From NCBI GenBank assembly GCA_002491825.1, contig DKWR01000003.1, positions 4,646 to 21,055 of the forward strand: a DNA stretch of 16,410 bases. The letters are read 5' to 3'. Shown in pieces: positions 6,312-14,174 of this stretch. The notes below the pieces were generated by a model. It had not been told where the DNA came from. It was given only the letters and a program-made list of their open reading frames with translations, and did no database searches. Numbering within the stretch: position 1 is the stretch's first letter; each line of letters starts with the position of its first letter. The DNA comes from Ruminococcaceae bacterium UBA7147 (lineage in GTDB: Bacteria; Bacillota; Clostridia; Oscillospirales; Acutalibacteraceae). The translations under genes and the position numbers were made by a program.

Positions 6312-7557
6312 ACCTTTTTCACAAAAACAGTTAATGGTGCTTTCGTGGTGGAGCAGAAGCTCGAAATACCGCAACTGTGACGCAATAATTTGTGACGGTG
6401 CAGTGCGAAGCGGCAAGACGTTCTGTATGGTGCTTTCGTTTGTAATCTGGAGCTTTTACTTCGGCGGCAACTCGGACTTTGCACTCTGCGGCAAGACAAT
6501 CCGTTCACTGCGGAGAAATATGGTTACTCCAGTTATTCCGCTCTTGCGAACGCTTGGCTTTTCCTGTGACGAGAAAATCACTCACAACATTTTAAATGTA
6601 AGCTACAGAGGAAGAAAAAACAGGTTCTACCTTTTCGGCGGCAAGGACGAATCCTCCGCATCGCTCATTCAGGGTATGACGCTTTCGGGCGTTATGTTTG
6701 ACGAAGTTGCGCTTATGCCACGCTCCTTTGTGGAGCAGGCTATGGCGAGGTGCTCGGTGACAGGCTCAAAATTCTGGTTCAACTGCAACCCTGAATATCC
6801 CGAGCACTGGTTTTATACCGAGTGGATTAAAAAGACAAAGGATAAGAATGCGCTTTATCTGCATTTTACTATGGACGACAATCCTTCGCTTTCACAAGCG
6901 GTAAAGCAGAGGTATGAAAACCTATATTCGGGCGTATTCTACGAGAGATTTGTCAAGGGCAGATGGGTTGCCGTTCACGGGGCGGTCTATCCGTTTATGG
7001 CTGACGAAGAAATGTACTGCGATATGCCGAAGGGCGAATTTCAGAAGTATGCAATTTCGTGCGACTACGGAACGGTAAATCCCGCATCATTCGGCTTATG
7101 GGGCAGGCAGAACGGTGTGTGGTACAGAATTGACGAATACTACTTCAATTCACGCACCGAGGGATTTCAGAAAACCGACGAGGAGCACTACAAGGGACTT
7201 TGCGCTCTTGCAGGCGACAGGAAAATTTCGCAGGTGGTTGTTGACCCTTCGGCGGCAAGCTTTATTGAGGTTATCCGCCGTCACGGAAAGTTCAGGGTAA
7301 CGCCTGCACAGAACAACGTTGTGAACGGAATACGCAGAGTGTCGCAGGCATTAAAGGACGGCAGTATCAGAATTTGCAGAAATTGCAAGGCATCAAAGCG
7401 TGAATTTTCGCTTTACCGCTGGGATAGCAGAAAAGCCGATGATTTGCCCGTAAAGGAAAACGACCACGCTATGGACGACATAAGATATTTTGTCACAACG
7501 GTGATTGACGGCGGCAGAAGTATGTTTGTTATAGCCGCCGAAAGACAGGAGGAATAG
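6292..7557 (+). CDS. Phage terminase large subunit (PBSX family)
   Basis: ATPase-nuclease motor that pumps DNA into the procapsid and cuts it. The product is 421 residues, full length for PBSX-type large terminases. The Walker A motif GAVRSGKT is at residues 36-43, the Walker B GVMFDE at 133-138 with catalytic E138, and the coupling segment FNCNPEYP at 163-170. The RNase H-like nuclease domain starts near 253, with acidic D258 in SCDYG, D318 in VVVDPS and the D391/D395 cluster in NDHAMDDIRYF. All catalytic residues appear intact, so DNA packaging is plausible. GTG 6292 is taken as the start; its ribosome binding site (GTGGGA) is weak and coupling to the small subunit is likely. An ATT at 6307 downstream of AAGG is a less likely alternative. 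It is followed six bases later by the portal gene. Confidence 0.95.
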   Translation: MIRLKIKPFSQKQLMVLSWWSRSSKYRNCDAIICDGAVRSGKTFCMVLSFVIWSFYFGGNSDFALCGKTIRSLRRNMVTPVIPLLRTLGFSCDEKITHNILNVSYRGRKNRFYLFGGKDESSASLIQGMTLSGVMFDEVALMPRSFVEQAMARCSVTGSKFWFNCNPEYPEHWFYTEWIKKTKDKNALYLHFTMDDNPSLSQAVKQRYENLYSGVFYERFVKGRWVAVHGAVYPFMADEEMYCDMPKGEFQKYAISCDYGTVNPASFGLWGRQNGVWYRIDEYYFNSRTEGFQKTDEEHYKGLCALAGDRKISQVVVDPSAASFIEVIRRHGKFRVTPAQNNVVNGIRRVSQALKDGSIRICRNCKASKREFSLYRWDSRKADDLPVKENDHAMDDIRYFVTTVIDGGRSMFVIAAERQEE

Positions 7558-7563
7558 AAAGCT

Positions 7564-8718
7564 TTGAAGTTTGGCAGAAAAAATCGCAGGGAAAGCAAAA
7601 GTGAGTCCCTGCCCGTACAGACCGTACCGAAGGACAGGCAGACAGGCCTTGAGCTGTTTCAGAGGTATGAAACAGGGAGCAAAGCAGAGCGTGAGCTGTA
7701 TTCGTCACTGCGTGAGGCTGTGCCGATTATTGACGCCGCACTGTGGAAAATCGTGCGGCTTATCGGCAGATTTCAGATTAAGACGGAAAGCAAGGCTTGT
7801 CAGAAAACGGCAGACGATTTCATAAAGAACGTGAGAATCAACGGCTCGTCAACTGGTATGAACAATTTTATCTACAGCTACCTTGACTCGCTGTTGACCT
7901 ACGGTGAGGCAGTGGGCGAGATGATACCGTATGCAGACGGAAACGGAATATGTGCACTCTACAACGCGAGCCTTGACGATGTTGAAATCAGGGCGGATAA
8001 ATCGCCGCTTGATTTGGTGGTGTGCTGTAATAATTCGGGTGAGCTTGCACCTGTTAAGAACAGACAGCTTGTGCTTGCTACCTTGCTCAATCAAAAGGCG
8101 GGTACGGTTCACGGAACGTCAATTTTAAGCGGACTTCCGTTTGTAAGCTCCATTCTGCTCCGAATTTTCAAGTCGATTAGGACAAACTGGGAGAGAGTCG
8201 GCGACGTGCGTTTTGCCGTTACATACAACCCCGATTCAAACAGCACTTTCAGCGAGGAAAGCGCAAGGCAGATTGCCGACGAGTGGAAAAAGGCAATGCG
8301 GAGCGACAGCGTGTGCGACTTTGTGTCGGTTGGCGATGTGAGTGTTAAGGTAATCGGCGCAGAAAGTCAGATGCCCGACTGCGAAATTCCCGTAAGGAGC
8401 ATACTCGAGCAGATTCTTGCAAAGCTTGGCATACCGCCGTTTCTGCTCGGACTTTCGTGGTCAAGCACAGAGAGAATGAGCGAACAGCAGGCGGACATTC
8501 TTACAAGCGAGCTTGAGTATTACAGGGCGGTTGTAGAGCCTGTGATTTCAAAGATAGTCACAATGCATTTAAGGCTTTGCGGATTTAACTGCGGATTTGA
8601 AATTGAGTGGGACGACATTAATCTTCAGGACACTCTCGAGCTTTCGCAGGCAAGGTACAACAATGCACGTGCAGTGCAGATTGAAATTGGTAACGAAACG
8701 GAGGTAATTGATGAGTAA
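7564..8718 (+). CDS. Phage portal protein
   Basis: The portal is the dodecameric ring at one capsid vertex through which DNA enters and to which the tail connects. The product is 384 residues from TTG 7564, with AGGAGGA at 7547-7553. Portal-family features are the helical AALWKIVRLIGRF segment near residue 60, GTSILSGLPFVSSILLRIF, and the C-terminal GIPPFLLGLSW segment followed by an STERMSEQQADILTSEL stem helix and the crown-like helical end. Its size is that of the shorter portal proteins, smaller than SPP1 gp6. It lies directly after the large terminase and overlaps the protease gene by eight bases, the canonical order of a head module. Confidence 0.9.
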   Translation: MKFGRKNRRESKSESLPVQTVPKDRQTGLELFQRYETGSKAERELYSSLREAVPIIDAALWKIVRLIGRFQIKTESKACQKTADDFIKNVRINGSSTGMNNFIYSYLDSLLTYGEAVGEMIPYADGNGICALYNASLDDVEIRADKSPLDLVVCCNNSGELAPVKNRQLVLATLLNQKAGTVHGTSILSGLPFVSSILLRIFKSIRTNWERVGDVRFAVTYNPDSNSTFSEESARQIADEWKKAMRSDSVCDFVSVGDVSVKVIGAESQMPDCEIPVRSILEQILAKLGIPPFLLGLSWSSTERMSEQQADILTSELEYYRAVVEPVISKIVTMHLRLCGFNCGFEIEWDDINLQDTLELSQARYNNARAVQIEIGNETEVIDE

Positions 8719-9703
8719 AAAAGGACTTAAAAAGGAGGCTGTCATCGGTGCTGTTCAGGACAGCGAGCAGATTAGTGTTACTGACGAGGAGCTTGCGCTG
8801 ATTAACAAATACACACGCAGACAGCTTTCAAAGGACGAGGTCTATGTATTTTCCGTCGTGCTCTGCGACAACGACATTGACCGTGACGGCGAACGCTTTA
8901 CCGTTGAATCGCTGTTTGCGCTTGAAAAGCTCTTTGTCGGCAAGACGGGGATTTTTGACCACAATCCTACGGCGAAGAATCAGACGGCAAGAATTTTTGC
9001 CTGCGCCGTTGAAGCTGTTGACGGCAGGAAAACAGCAACGGGAGATGATTATTTCAGACTCAAGGCAAGGGCGTATCTGCCCGTCGGCGAAAAAAACAGC
9101 GACATTATTCTTGCGCTTGACAGCGGAATCATTAAGGAGGTCAGTGTAGGCTGTGCGGTTGAGGAGGTTTTATGCAGCATTTGCGGAGAAAGATCAGACA
9201 CCTGCCCTCACAGAAAGGGAGAAACTTACGGCTCAAAAATATGCTGCGGTGAGCTTATCAACCCGTATGACGCCTACGAATGGAGCTTTGTAGCTGTACC
9301 GTCACAGAAGGCGGCAGGCGTAACAAAGTCGGCTTATAAAAAAGGAGAAAAGATTGATATGGAAGGTATTTTAAAAAAGCTTGAAACAGGAAATGCGAGC
9401 CTGTCGGGAGAGGAAAGCAGAAAGCTTTTGTCCTACATTGACACGCTCAAGCAGTCGGCAAAGGACGGAGTTTATTACCGTGACAGCCTTACAAGCGACG
9501 TGCTGAGATTGTCGGCGTCGGTTCAGCCCGAGATTTCAAGAGAAACAATGGAGAGCGTTGCAAAGACGATGACAGTGGCACAGCTCAAGGAGTTCAAGAC
9601 AGCCTTTGAGAAAAAGAAAAACGAAATGCTGACGGCTGTTCCGCAGCTTTACAGCGAAAAAAATAAAAACAACACCGTTTCAAACGGTCAGTTCAGAATT
9701 TAA
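8711..9703 (+). CDS. Prohead maturation protease with C-terminal scaffold-like region
   Basis: This 330-residue protein (ATG 8711, GGAGG at 8700-8704) combines two parts. Residues about 40-205 look like a HK97/P2-type assemblin-fold serine protease: H84 in GIFDHNP, S145 in KEVSVGC, and a DAYEWSFVAVPSQ strand near 187-199. Between them lies a cysteine-rich insertion with C155, C158, C165, H167 and C178/C179, spaced like a zinc-binding knuckle, which is seen in related phage proteases. Residues about 215-330 are helical and charged, as in scaffolding proteins. An internal ATG at 9359 (M217), preceded by AAAGGAG at 9341-9347, could yield a separate 114-residue scaffold. The role would be to shape the procapsid and then cleave scaffold, and possibly coat, before DNA filling. 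The catalytic assignment is by motif only. Confidence 0.85.
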   Translation: MSKKGLKKEAVIGAVQDSEQISVTDEELALINKYTRRQLSKDEVYVFSVVLCDNDIDRDGERFTVESLFALEKLFVGKTGIFDHNPTAKNQTARIFACAVEAVDGRKTATGDDYFRLKARAYLPVGEKNSDIILALDSGIIKEVSVGCAVEEVLCSICGERSDTCPHRKGETYGSKICCGELINPYDAYEWSFVAVPSQKAAGVTKSAYKKGEKIDMEGILKKLETGNASLSGEESRKLLSYIDTLKQSAKDGVYYRDSLTSDVLRLSASVQPEISRETMESVAKTMTVAQLKEFKTAFEKKKNEMLTAVPQLYSEKNKNNTVSNGQFRI

Positions 9704-9717
9704 CGGAGGTAAATAAT

Positions 9718-10053
9718 ATGAATGTAAACTTTAACGGCTACGGCGAAAACGTGGCAACCTTTATTGCAAACAGTGCACTTACGGAAGCAGGCGTGCCTGT
9801 AAAAATCAGCGCAGACGGTACGGTAGCAAAATGCTCCTCAGGCGACTTGTTCTGCGGAATCTGCCTGGGAGTTCGTGACGGCTATGCAACCGTTCAGCTT
9901 TCGGGCTATGCAAAGGTGCAGACTTCTTCAAAGCTTGCACTCGGCTACACAAAGGTTGCGGCAGCAGCAAGCGGCAAGGTAGCCGCAAACGACAGCGGCA
10001 GAGCGTTGCTTGTAGTTGAGTCAACCACTACCGAAGCAGGAATTATTCTTTAA
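9718..10053 (+). CDS. Probable capsid decoration protein (DUF2190-like)
   Basis: The product is 111 residues, rich in small residues and beta-strand patterns, placed between protease and major capsid. The GVRDGYATVQLSGYAKV segment resembles the central strands of small trimeric capsid stabilisers (DUF2190 or gpD-like), which bind the outside of expanded capsids and resist internal DNA pressure. Position and size support this; there is no catalytic motif. The start is ATG 9718, with ACGGAGG nine bases upstream. The presence of such a protein suggests that capsids are filled with DNA under pressure, which is inference. Confidence 0.7.
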   Translation: MNVNFNGYGENVATFIANSALTEAGVPVKISADGTVAKCSSGDLFCGICLGVRDGYATVQLSGYAKVQTSSKLALGYTKVAAAASGKVAANDSGRALLVVESTTTEAGIIL

Positions 10054-10071
10054 TTTAAGGAGGAAAAAATT

Positions 10072-11079
10072 ATGGCAAATTTTGAAAATATTACAATTGA
10101 AAAAGGTATGTATCAGGGCAAGGGCAGTCTTACAGACGTGCTTGAAAGGCTTGACCCTTCCGAAAACTACGAGGGCACTTCGCTTGAGGGACTTGACGCT
10201 TTTTCACGTCAGTTAAAGCGCTTTGACATCAAGGTAAGCGGCAAGGGAAGCGACTGCGTTGAAAAATTCTTCCAGACCTCTAACTCGGCGGCACTGTTCC
10301 CCGAATATGTGAACAGAGCAGTAAGACAGGGTATGGAGCGTGCAGATATTCTCCCGAACCTTGTTGCAACGGTTACGGACATTGACGGTATGGACTACCG
10401 CAGTATCGTGTCTGCTCCGACAGAGGACGACAAAACTCTTAAGATTGTCGGCGAGGGTGCAGCGATTCCGCAGACTGTTGTAAAGACAAGGGAGAACCTT
10501 GTAAAGCTTCATAAGAGAGGCAGAATGCTTGTTGCGTCCTACGAGGCTTTAAGATTTCAGCGCCTTGACCTCTTTACGGTAACACTTAACCAGATCGGCG
10601 CATATATTGCAAGAGCACAACTTAAGGACGCAATTGACGTTCTCTTAAACGGTGACGGCAATTCAAATGCGGCTGAGGTTATCAGCGCAGGCACCGGCGG
10701 AAGCGTTGCATACAGCGATATTTTAAAGCTCTGGTCGTCACTTTCTCCCTATGAGCTTAACACAATCCTTGCGCCGACTGCGGAAATGCAGAAGATTCTT
10801 GCACTTCCCCAGATGCAGGACTCAAACGCAGGACTTGACTTTCAGGGTACGGGCAAGATGATTACGCCCTTGGGCGCAACACTTCTTCACGCCCCCGAAA
10901 TGACAGACGGCAAAATCATCGGTCTTGACAAGAACTGCGCTCTTGAAATGGTGCAGGCAGGCGGCGTTATGACCGACTACGACAAGCTCATTGACCGTCA
11001 GCTTGAACGTGCGGCTATCACCTGTACGGCAGGCTTTTCAAAAATCTTTACCGAATCGGCAAAGGCTCTTTCCTGTTAA
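10072..11079 (+). CDS. Major capsid protein, HK97 fold
   Basis: This 335-residue protein is the building block of the icosahedral head. Features typical of the HK97-fold coat family are the N-arm ending near residue 75, the SAALFPEYVNRAVRQGM segment, the DIDGMDYRSI E-loop region followed by GEGAAIPQT, the long spine helix near residues 160-195, the DVLLNGDGN turn, and the APTAEMQKILALPQM segment of the A domain. There is no long N-terminal delta domain, which agrees with a scaffold supplied by the upstream gene. The start is ATG 10072 with AAGGAGG upstream, the strongest ribosome binding site in the operon, as expected for the most abundant product. Confidence 0.9.
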   Translation: MANFENITIEKGMYQGKGSLTDVLERLDPSENYEGTSLEGLDAFSRQLKRFDIKVSGKGSDCVEKFFQTSNSAALFPEYVNRAVRQGMERADILPNLVATVTDIDGMDYRSIVSAPTEDDKTLKIVGEGAAIPQTVVKTRENLVKLHKRGRMLVASYEALRFQRLDLFTVTLNQIGAYIARAQLKDAIDVLLNGDGNSNAAEVISAGTGGSVAYSDILKLWSSLSPYELNTILAPTAEMQKILALPQMQDSNAGLDFQGTGKMITPLGATLLHAPEMTDGKIIGLDKNCALEMVQAGGVMTDYDKLIDRQLERAAITCTAGFSKIFTESAKALSC

Positions 11080-11092
11080 GTGAGGTGATTGT

Positions 11093-11449
11093 TTGAACAT
11101 TGCAAATGTTACTTCACGTTTTGCTCTGCTGTCGGGGCTTGACAACAGCGAAATCTACAAGTGGAAAACGCTTATTGACGATGCGTGCGATTATGTGAAG
11201 TCTATCACGATAAAGGAAAATCCCGACGAGAGCGAAACAGGAAAGCTTGAAATGCTGTGCGCTGTGTATGCGCTCAAGCTCTACAGCCTGTGCAATGATG
11301 AAAACATAACCTCGTTTACTGCGGGCGACGTGCAAATCACGTCGCCCAAAAGCGGAGAGAGCAAGGGCGAAAGGCTGTGGAAGGAATACTCGGAAAAATA
11401 CAGCGAGCTTATTGATACAAAAGACTTTTTGTTCGGCAGGGTGGTTTGA
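11093..11449 (+). CDS. Head-tail connector (gp6/gp15-like adaptor)
   Basis: The product is 118 residues, mostly helical, from TTG 11093 with GAGGTGA at 11082-11088. It directly follows the major capsid, the usual site of the adaptor ring that docks under the portal (HK97 gp6, SPP1 gp15, PBSX XkdG-neighbour class). Sequence support is modest: an N-terminal helical bundle, a LEMLCAVYALKLYSLC helix, and an FTAGDVQITSPKSGES loop of the type seen in DNA-packaging adaptor proteins. Its stop overlaps the next start (TGATG). Confidence 0.7.
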   Translation: MNIANVTSRFALLSGLDNSEIYKWKTLIDDACDYVKSITIKENPDESETGKLEMLCAVYALKLYSLCNDENITSFTAGDVQITSPKSGESKGERLWKEYSEKYSELIDTKDFLFGRVV

Positions 11450-11805
11450 TGAGTATAATTGCGGCTGTCGGAGAAACAATAAAGAGATACGGTTGCAGTG
11501 TTGCGATTGTAACGGGTGAAAAGGAAGTTAAGACAAAGGCGTTTGTCGAGCCTCTGCGCTACAAAAACAAGGTGTATGTCGGAGGTCAGTATCACTATCT
11601 GGGATACAAACAAAGTGAAAAGTATCTTTACATCGGCTCGCCCGAATATTTGCTTTCGGAGAACGCAACCGTAATAGAAATGCATAATCAAAAATATATT
11701 GTTAAGAGATGCGAAACATATTATGCAGATGACCGCCCTGTTTATGTCTGGGCAATTCTACTGCCTTACGGCACAGCACTGGAGGATGATTATGAATCAG
11801 ATTGA
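11449..11805 (+). CDS. Probable head-closure or head-tail joining protein
   Basis: This 118-residue protein starts at ATG 11449, overlapping the previous stop; a TTG three bases upstream in the same frame is an alternative. The mixed beta composition, with YKNKVYVGGQYHYLGY, KYLYIGSPEYLL and a C-terminal YIVKRCETYYADDRPVYVW strand pair, is what head-closure and stopper proteins show. I do not recognise a specific family, and the assignment comes mainly from its place between adaptor and tail-completion genes. It ends by overlapping the next gene. Confidence 0.6.
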   Translation: MSIIAAVGETIKRYGCSVAIVTGEKEVKTKAFVEPLRYKNKVYVGGQYHYLGYKQSEKYLYIGSPEYLLSENATVIEMHNQKYIVKRCETYYADDRPVYVWAILLPYGTALEDDYESD

Positions 11806-12223
11806 AAAACAGATTGATCGAATTATAGCCTCGCTCAAGCTTAATGAGGGATTAAAGTCGGTAAGGTTTGTAAGAGAGTACGGCCCGCACAACGTTGAAA
11901 ACCCGATAAGCGGTCTGCTTGCCGTTGTGTCAGTTACAGATACTTCGCTTTCAAAAAGCTACATCGGCGGCTATCTTTCTTCAACAATAAAGGGCGACAG
12001 CTATGCGGCTAAGGCTGAAATCAGGGTGTATGCACCTGCAACAGAGAACGGCAGCGGCTTGTCGGAAATTGTGAGCGAACTGCTGACAGGACTTAAAAAG
12101 GCTGACAGTCAGAAGATTATTGTTGAGTCCGACGCTTCTCCGATTGCCTTTGACCCTGACTTGAATGCAATTTACCGCACTGTGCATTTCGAAATTGAAT
12201 TCTGCCTTTGTGAGGAGGGGTAG
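11792..12223 (+). CDS. Probable tail terminator or tail-completion protein
   Basis: This 143-residue protein has its start at ATG 11792, six bases after GGAGG at 11781-11785; ATG 11786 is too close to that site. After an N-terminal helix (QIEKQIDRIIASLK) it has alternating strands and the AEIRVYAP ... LSEIVSELLTGLKK arrangement seen in tail terminators and minor tail proteins of the gpU/XkdJ position class. The C-terminal IYRTVHFEIEFCLCEE strand fits too. In contractile phages the sheath gene would come right after it, but here the tube-like gene starts one base past its stop. Family assignment is tentative. Confidence 0.55.
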   Translation: MNQIEKQIDRIIASLKLNEGLKSVRFVREYGPHNVENPISGLLAVVSVTDTSLSKSYIGGYLSSTIKGDSYAAKAEIRVYAPATENGSGLSEIVSELLTGLKKADSQKIIVESDASPIAFDPDLNAIYRTVHFEIEFCLCEEG

Positions 12224-12224
12224 C

Positions 12225-12590
12225 GTGGCTGATTTTGCATTTGAAAAGGGTGACGATATTACAATTCGGCTTAACGGCAAAATCGTCGGCGGAGTTAAAA
12301 AGGCGACGTGCAGAATTGAAAATACCTTTTACGATATTTCACAGTTTCTTACCGATGCTCCCGTTGAGAGAATGGCACAGAAAAAGTACAGTATTGAGCT
12401 TGTGATGAATAACTCGGGCAAGCTTGATTTTTTGCAGGGGCAGAGCTTTGAACGACTTGAAATTTTCAACACAAAAAAGATTGTCACCTACAAAGATTGC
12501 TTTATATCAAGCGTTACTGCAAGCATAAGCGCAAAGAACGCTGTTGAATATACGGTGAAAATTACTGCGCGTGAGAGGAGAGAAATATGA
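12225..12590 (+). CDS. Tail-tube-like protein (XkdM/gp19-like)
   Basis: This 121-residue protein starts at GTG 12225 with GAGGAGGGG at 12211-12219. The layout matches tail-tube proteins: an N-terminal strand ITIRLNGKIVGGVKKATC, a central KYSIELVMNN strand, and a C-terminal pair ending VEYTVKITARER. It is a little shorter than PBSX XkdM (about 145 residues). If it polymerises as hexameric rings it would form the DNA channel. Because no sheath and no normal tape measure are encoded beside it, it might form only one or a few rings linking the portal complex to the baseplate, or act as a tube-initiator. The stop overlaps the next start (ATGA). Confidence 0.65.
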   Translation: MADFAFEKGDDITIRLNGKIVGGVKKATCRIENTFYDISQFLTDAPVERMAQKKYSIELVMNNSGKLDFLQGQSFERLEIFNTKKIVTYKDCFISSVTASISAKNAVEYTVKITARERREI

Positions 12591-12733
12591 CACAGTTTAA
12601 TCAGGCTCTGTTAAGTACCGCAGAAAAATACACGCAGGGCGTTGACGTTGAAAATATGAGCGAGCTGCTTGAGCAGGAAAGCAGAAGATACAGCACAAGG
12701 CTTGTTGAGGAAGAGGAGGCAAGAATGCGATGA
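12587..12733 (+). CDS. 48-residue helical protein in the tape-measure slot
   Basis: A small ORF runs from ATG 12587 to TGA 12733, joined by ATGA overlaps both to the tube-like gene before it and to the LysM gene after it. GAGAGGAG lies upstream at 12572-12579. The exact overlaps on both sides make it a real gene despite its size. The product is polar and strongly helix-forming, with a glutamate-rich C-terminal end (VEEEEARMR). It occupies the place where contractile phages encode the tape-measure chaperone and the tape measure itself. It may be a minimal tape measure, a relic of the chaperone, or an unrelated assembly factor. No homology is recognised. Confidence 0.7.
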   Translation: MTQFNQALLSTAEKYTQGVDVENMSELLEQESRRYSTRLVEEEEARMR

Positions 12734-13245
12734 AGCTTGTACCGATGAGATTCAAGGGAGTGCAGTGGCACCATAACCCAAAGGAGATTATCTTTGAATG
12801 CGACAAAACCGTAAAGGAGCTTAACTCGCCGAACGGCACCTCTTACATACAGAATATGGGAAGAAAAAATATGGTAATCAGCGGAACAGGCGAGCTGTAC
12901 GGCTCAGACTGCCTTGAACAGTTTGACAGACTTCTTTCGCTTTTCAGACAGGGCGGACAAGGTGTGCTTGCCATACCGAAAATTACTCCTGTCTATGCTG
13001 TGTTTGAAAGCCTTAAAATCAAGGGCGAGCCAAAGCCGGACGTTCTCGAATACAGCTTCGTGTTCAGAGAGGTTATGGAGAAGAAACAGGAGGATAAGAT
13101 TGATGCTTATACGGCTGAAAACGGAGAGTGCTTATGGGATGTTTCCTATAAATTCGGTGTGCCGATTGATACTCTTGTAAAGCTTAATCCGAGCGTAAAA
13201 CGTCCTGATACTCCGCTTGACGGAAAGGCGGTTAAGCTTTGCTGA
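12730..13245 (+). CDS. LysM-containing baseplate protein (XkdP-like)
   Basis: The product is 171 residues. Residues 1-120 form a beta-rich domain (VQWHHNPKEIIFECDKTV, TSYIQNMGRKNMVISGTGEL) of the kind in XkdP and gp53-like baseplate proteins that fix the hub to the tube end. Residues about 126-171 form a LysM motif (YTAENGECLWDVSYKFG, then DTLVKLNPS), a domain that binds N-acetylglucosamine-containing glycans and in phages contacts peptidoglycan or other hub parts. PBSX XkdP is longer, about 230 residues. It starts at ATG 12730 overlapping the 48-residue ORF and overlaps the hub gene by seven bases. Confidence 0.85.
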   Translation: MKLVPMRFKGVQWHHNPKEIIFECDKTVKELNSPNGTSYIQNMGRKNMVISGTGELYGSDCLEQFDRLLSLFRQGGQGVLAIPKITPVYAVFESLKIKGEPKPDVLEYSFVFREVMEKKQEDKIDAYTAENGECLWDVSYKFGVPIDTLVKLNPSVKRPDTPLDGKAVKLC

Positions 13246-14174
13246 AGTTTTTGATTACATATTCTGACAAAACCGAAAAGCACCTTGACAACGTGCTGAC
13301 GGTTATTCTCAACGCTGACGTTGAGGTGCCTGCCGACGATTTGACAATCACAATTCCGTATGACGAAAAAATAAGCGAAAACGCAGATTTTATTACGGCG
13401 TTTCTTGATGATGAGGCTGTATTTACAGGCCGGATTGACGAAATTATCGGCATTAAAAGCAAGGACGGAGCAATTACGAAAATTACGGCGAGAAGTCCTG
13501 CGGCTTTTCTTCTTGACAACGAGGCAGAACCTTTGACATATATTAACCCCTCGGCTGATTTTATTTTCAACAGGCATTTAAAGCCGTTCGGACTGACGGA
13601 ATATGACGCAGACGACATTCCGTTTTTCGGCACACTTAAAATTGACAAGGGTATGACGCACTGGCAGGTTTTCAGAAATTTCTGCATTAACCGTTACGGT
13701 ACAGAGCCGAGAATTACGGGAAAGGGCAAGGCGTTTTTTAAAGGATTTGAAAGCGGTGAAATAATAAATTTCGGAAAAAACGGAGTTGGTTACACCGCAA
13801 TAATAGAGAGCAAAAGACGGTTCAAGCTGATTTCAGAGGTCAGGCTGAAGCTCACCGAGGCGGGTACATACGGAGGGTGCATAAAAAATGAAAATCCCGA
13901 ATGCAAGGGGATTGAGCGTGTTAGGTATGTCAACGCAACTGCGGACAAGACTACTGTTCAGACTGCCGACAATATAATCGGCAAAAGCAACAGCGACAGT
14001 TATTCAATTGCTCTTGATTGCGTCGGCTGTCTTATTAAAAGTATCGGCAGACCTGCTGTTTTGGACGACGAATTATTTGGAAGAATCGAAAACCTCTCCG
14101 TCAGGAAAATAAGATATACTGTCGGAAGCGACGGTGAAAAAACAACGGTTACACTTGGAAAGGAGAGATTCTGA
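13239..14174 (+). CDS. Baseplate hub protein (gpD/XkdQ-like)
   Basis: This 311-residue protein corresponds to the late control gene D/gp27-type hub of P2, Mu and PBSX, the trimeric ring under the tube that carries the spike. Recognisable parts are the N-terminal beta-barrel with VPADDLTITIPYDEKI and an ITAFLDDEAVFTGRIDEI strand, the ITKITARSPAAFLLDNEA motif typical of XkdQ, the MTHWQVFRNFCINRYG helix, and the second barrel towards the C terminus. Length is near XkdQ (about 325). The start is TTG 13239 inside the LysM gene; the upstream site AAAGGCGG is moderate and coupling is likely. Confidence 0.85.
   Translation: MLKFLITYSDKTEKHLDNVLTVILNADVEVPADDLTITIPYDEKISENADFITAFLDDEAVFTGRIDEIIGIKSKDGAITKITARSPAAFLLDNEAEPLTYINPSADFIFNRHLKPFGLTEYDADDIPFFGTLKIDKGMTHWQVFRNFCINRYGTEPRITGKGKAFFKGFESGEIINFGKNGVGYTAIIESKRRFKLISEVRLKLTEAGTYGGCIKNENPECKGIERVRYVNATADKTTVQTADNIIGKSNSDSYSIALDCVGCLIKSIGRPAVLDDELFGRIENLSVRKIRYTVGSDGEKTTVTLGKERF

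Noticed and set aside
10213..10512. Minus-strand ORFs inside the capsid and other phage genes
   Set aside because: They are antisense to well-supported genes, lack ribosome binding sites and known motifs, and reflect the codon pattern of the real strand.
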